DNA from: Acidobacteriota bacterium
Lineage (GTDB): Bacteria > Acidobacteriota > Thermoanaerobaculia > Multivoradales > JAHEKO01
NCBI GenBank assembly: GCA_027296385.1
Contig: JAPUJD010000041.1
Location: 1 to 6,720, forward strand
Reading direction: 5' to 3'
Length of the DNA stretch: 6,720 nucleotides
Part shown: piece after piece, positions 5,060 to 6,720 of the stretch
How positions within the stretch are numbered: position 1 is the first letter of the stretch
How the letters are laid out: each line of letters opens with the position of its first letter
Position numbers and translations under genes: made by a program
The notes under the pieces: generated by a model
Databases searched by the model: none
What the model saw: the letters and a program-made list of their open reading frames with translations, nothing else
What the model was told of the DNA's origin: nothing

Positions 5060-6720
5060 GATGTAACCCTCGTGCTCGAGGTGGAGAATGATCTGCTGTG
5101 CTGTCTCGTCGGGCAGGAGATCGCTCGTGTCGAGCACGACGTCGGCATCGGTGGGCTCCTCGTAGGGATCGGAGATCCCGGTGAACTGCTTGATGATGCC
5201 GGCGCGGGCCTTGGCGTAGAGCCCCTTGCGATCACGCACCTCGCAGACTTCGAGCGGCGTCGCCACGTGTACCAGGATGAAACCGCCGCCAGGCTCGACT
5301 TCGGCCTTGACCTCCTTGCGCACCTTGTCGTAGGGCGCGATCGGCGCGCAGATGGCGATGCCTCCGTTCTTGGTGATCTCGGACGCGACGTAGCCGATGC
5401 GGCGGATGTTGAGATCGCGATGCTCTTTGGAGAAACCGAGCTCCGAGGAGAGGTTCTTGCGCACGATGTCGCCGTCGAGCAGCGTCAGCGGCCGGCCGCC
5501 CAACTCGAGCAGCTTGACCCGCAGCGAGTTCGCCACGGTCGACTTGCCCGAGCCCGACAGGCCGGTGAAGAAGACCGTGAAACCCTGCTTGAAACGCGGC
5601 GGATGTGTCTTGCGCAGCTCCTCGGCGACCTCGGGGAAGGTGAACCACTCGGGCAGATCGCGCCCCTTGGCCAGACGCTCGCGCAGCTCGGTGCCCGAGA
5701 TCGAAAGCGTGCGCGTGCCCTCCGGCACCTCGTCGATCGGGTAGTAGGCATCCTTGTCCTCGACGTAGACGACCATGCGAAACGGCACCATCTTGATGCC
5801 CAACTCCTCTTCGTGTTGCTGGAGGAGCTCCTGAGCATCGTACGGGCCGTAGAAGGGGTTGCCGGCCGAATCGTTTCCCGGCCCCGCGTGGTCGCGGCCG
5901 ACGATCAGGTGGCTGCAGCCGTAGTTCTTGCGGATGATGGCGTGGAAGAGCGCTTCGCGCGGGCCGCCCATGCGCATCGCCAGCGGCAGCAGCGCCAGCA
6001 TCGCCGTGTTCTTCGGGTAGCGCTCGACCAGGCTCTGGTAACAGCGCACCCGGGTGTAGTGATCGACGTCGCCCGGCTTGGTCAGGCCGACGACGGGGTG
6101 GATCAGCAGGTTGGCCTCGACGTCGCGGGCGGCGCGCAGCGTGAGCTCGAAGTGCGCCCGATGCATCGGGTTGCGAGTCTGGAAGGCGACGATGTCGCGC
6201 CATCCGAGGCGCTCGAAGCGGCGCCGCAGATCCTCGGGCGTCGCCCGCAGCGTCACGTAGTCGTAGTGCCACGGCGCCTGGATGCCGAGCACCCTGCCGC
6301 CGACGAGCACGTCGTTGGAACGCTCGAAGAGGTGATCGACCGCCGGGTGCGCGCGGTCCTGGGTGCCGTAGACCCGCACGGCCTCGGTCTCGCGGTCGAG
6401 CGTCCAGGTCTCCTCGACCTCGAGCACCGCCAGCATCACGCCCTCGGGGTCCCGCAGGGCCAGCTTCGAGCCCGGCTCGAGGCCCTCGGCCACCTCTTGC
6501 GGCACGTCGAGAGTGATCGGCAACGGCCACAATGTGCCGTCGGCCAGTCTCATGTCATCGCAGACCGACTCGTAGTCCGCGCGGTTCATGAAACCCGCCA
6601 GCGGCGAGAACGCGCCGCACAGCAGCAGCTCGAGGTCGCAGAGCTGGCGCGGCGTCAGGTCCCATGACGGCCAGTCGACCGACGCCTCCTGGACCGTGAG
6701 CCGCTCGGCCTCCGGCAGGA
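5039..6720 (-). CDS. sat-cysC: Bifunctional sulfate adenylyltransferase / adenylylsulfate kinase (PAPS synthetase), 5' end cut by the window edge
   Basis: Makes APS from sulfate and ATP (Sat domain), then phosphorylates it to PAPS (CysC domain), in the cytoplasm. The window holds 559 codons before the TGA. The frame is open to the right edge, and family members begin some 20-30 residues earlier, so the start lies outside; the Met at 6589 is internal, because the typical Sat segment LTPRQLCDLELLL lies upstream of it. Numbering from the first full codon, the Sat domain spans about 1-370, with nucleotide-binding motif QTRNPMHRAHFE (180-191, nt 6181-6146) and GRDHAGPG (274-281, nt 5899-5876). The CysC domain spans about 375-559, with Walker A GLSGSGKST (386-394, nt 5563-5537), DGD (415-417) and KGLYAKARAG. 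The intact Walker A argues for an active kinase, unlike the degenerate CysC-like domain of fungal ATP sulfurylases. The usual ISPY serine is alanine (IAPY, 460-463). The stop overlaps the flippase start, and a sulfotransferase that would use PAPS lies two genes downstream. Confidence 0.97.
   Translation of the reverse strand, partial: LPEAERLTVQEASVDWPSWDLTPRQLCDLELLLCGAFSPLAGFMNRADYESVCDDMRLADGTLWPLPITLDVPQEVAEGLEPGSKLALRDPEGVMLAVLEVEETWTLDRETEAVRVYGTQDRAHPAVDHLFERSNDVLVGGRVLGIQAPWHYDYVTLRATPEDLRRRFERLGWRDIVAFQTRNPMHRAHFELTLRAARDVEANLLIHPVVGLTKPGDVDHYTRVRCYQSLVERYPKNTAMLALLPLAMRMGGPREALFHAIIRKNYGCSHLIVGRDHAGPGNDSAGNPFYGPYDAQELLQQHEEELGIKMVPFRMVVYVEDKDAYYPIDEVPEGTRTLSISGTELRERLAKGRDLPEWFTFPEVAEELRKTHPPRFKQGFTVFFTGLSGSGKSTVANSLRVKLLELGGRPLTLLDGDIVRKNLSSELGFSKEHRDLNIRRIGYVASEITKNGGIAICAPIAPYDKVRKEVKAEVEPGGGFILVHVATPLEVCEVRDRKGLYAKARAGIIKQFTGISDPYEEPTDADVVLDTSDLLPDETAQQIILHLEHEGYIGASRGS

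Noticed and set aside
5039..6589. Sat-CysC as a complete protein starting at the Met at 6589
   Set aside because: The 43 codons before this Met, up to the window edge, encode conserved Sat N-terminal sequence (SWDLTPRQLCDLE, SPLAGF), so the Met is internal and the gene is partial.
5072..6667. 531-codon plus-strand open frame antisense to sat-cysC
   Set aside because: It mirrors a gene whose minus-strand product has unmistakable Sat and CysC motifs. The plus-strand product is rich in Arg, Ala, Asp and Leu without recognisable domains, as expected of a high-GC antisense shadow.
1..6720. CRISPR arrays, tRNA or rRNA genes, insertion sequences, inverted-repeat terminators
   Set aside because: None seen by eye on either strand. 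The window is coding throughout, with no intergenic space for terminators or promoters between the five genes.

Overview
The window is GC-rich bacterial DNA that is coding throughout, all on the minus strand, so genes are read from the right edge to the left. It holds five consecutive genes with no spacers: a bifunctional ATP sulfurylase/APS kinase (start beyond the right edge), a Wzx-type polysaccharide flippase, a PAPS-dependent sulfotransferase, a TuaH-like glycosyltransferase, and an O-antigen polymerase/ligase-type membrane protein (end beyond the left edge). The Wzx/Wzy-type membrane proteins suggest a Gram-negative-type cell envelope. The sequence does not let me name the phylum.

Layout: 6720-5039 sat-cysC; 5042-3513 flippase; 3516-2575 sulfotransferase; 2578-1424 glycosyltransferase; 1427-1 polymerase/ligase. 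All four junctions are 4-base overlaps of the form NTGA, in which the upstream stop TGA shares bases with the downstream start. The four starts are CTG, ATG, GTG and TTG. This points to one transcript with translational coupling. It also fixes the starts of the flippase (CTG) and the polymerase (TTG), which a search limited to ATG, or to ATG and GTG, would misplace or miss. I saw no promoter, terminator, RNA gene, repeat array or mobile element.

How the genes fit together (inference): the Sat-CysC protein makes PAPS from sulfate and ATP. The sulfotransferase moves the sulfuryl group from PAPS onto an acceptor, plausibly a sugar of a lipid-linked repeat unit that the glycosyltransferase helps build. 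The flippase moves that unit across the inner membrane, and the polymerase/ligase joins or transfers it outside. The locus is therefore best read as part of a Wzx/Wzy-type operon for a sulfated surface or exopolysaccharide that carries its own sulfate-activating enzyme. At the left edge the polymerase frame runs without a stop into about 30 residues resembling the N-terminus of WecG/TagA/CpsF glycosyltransferases, a possible fusion that needs sequence beyond the window.
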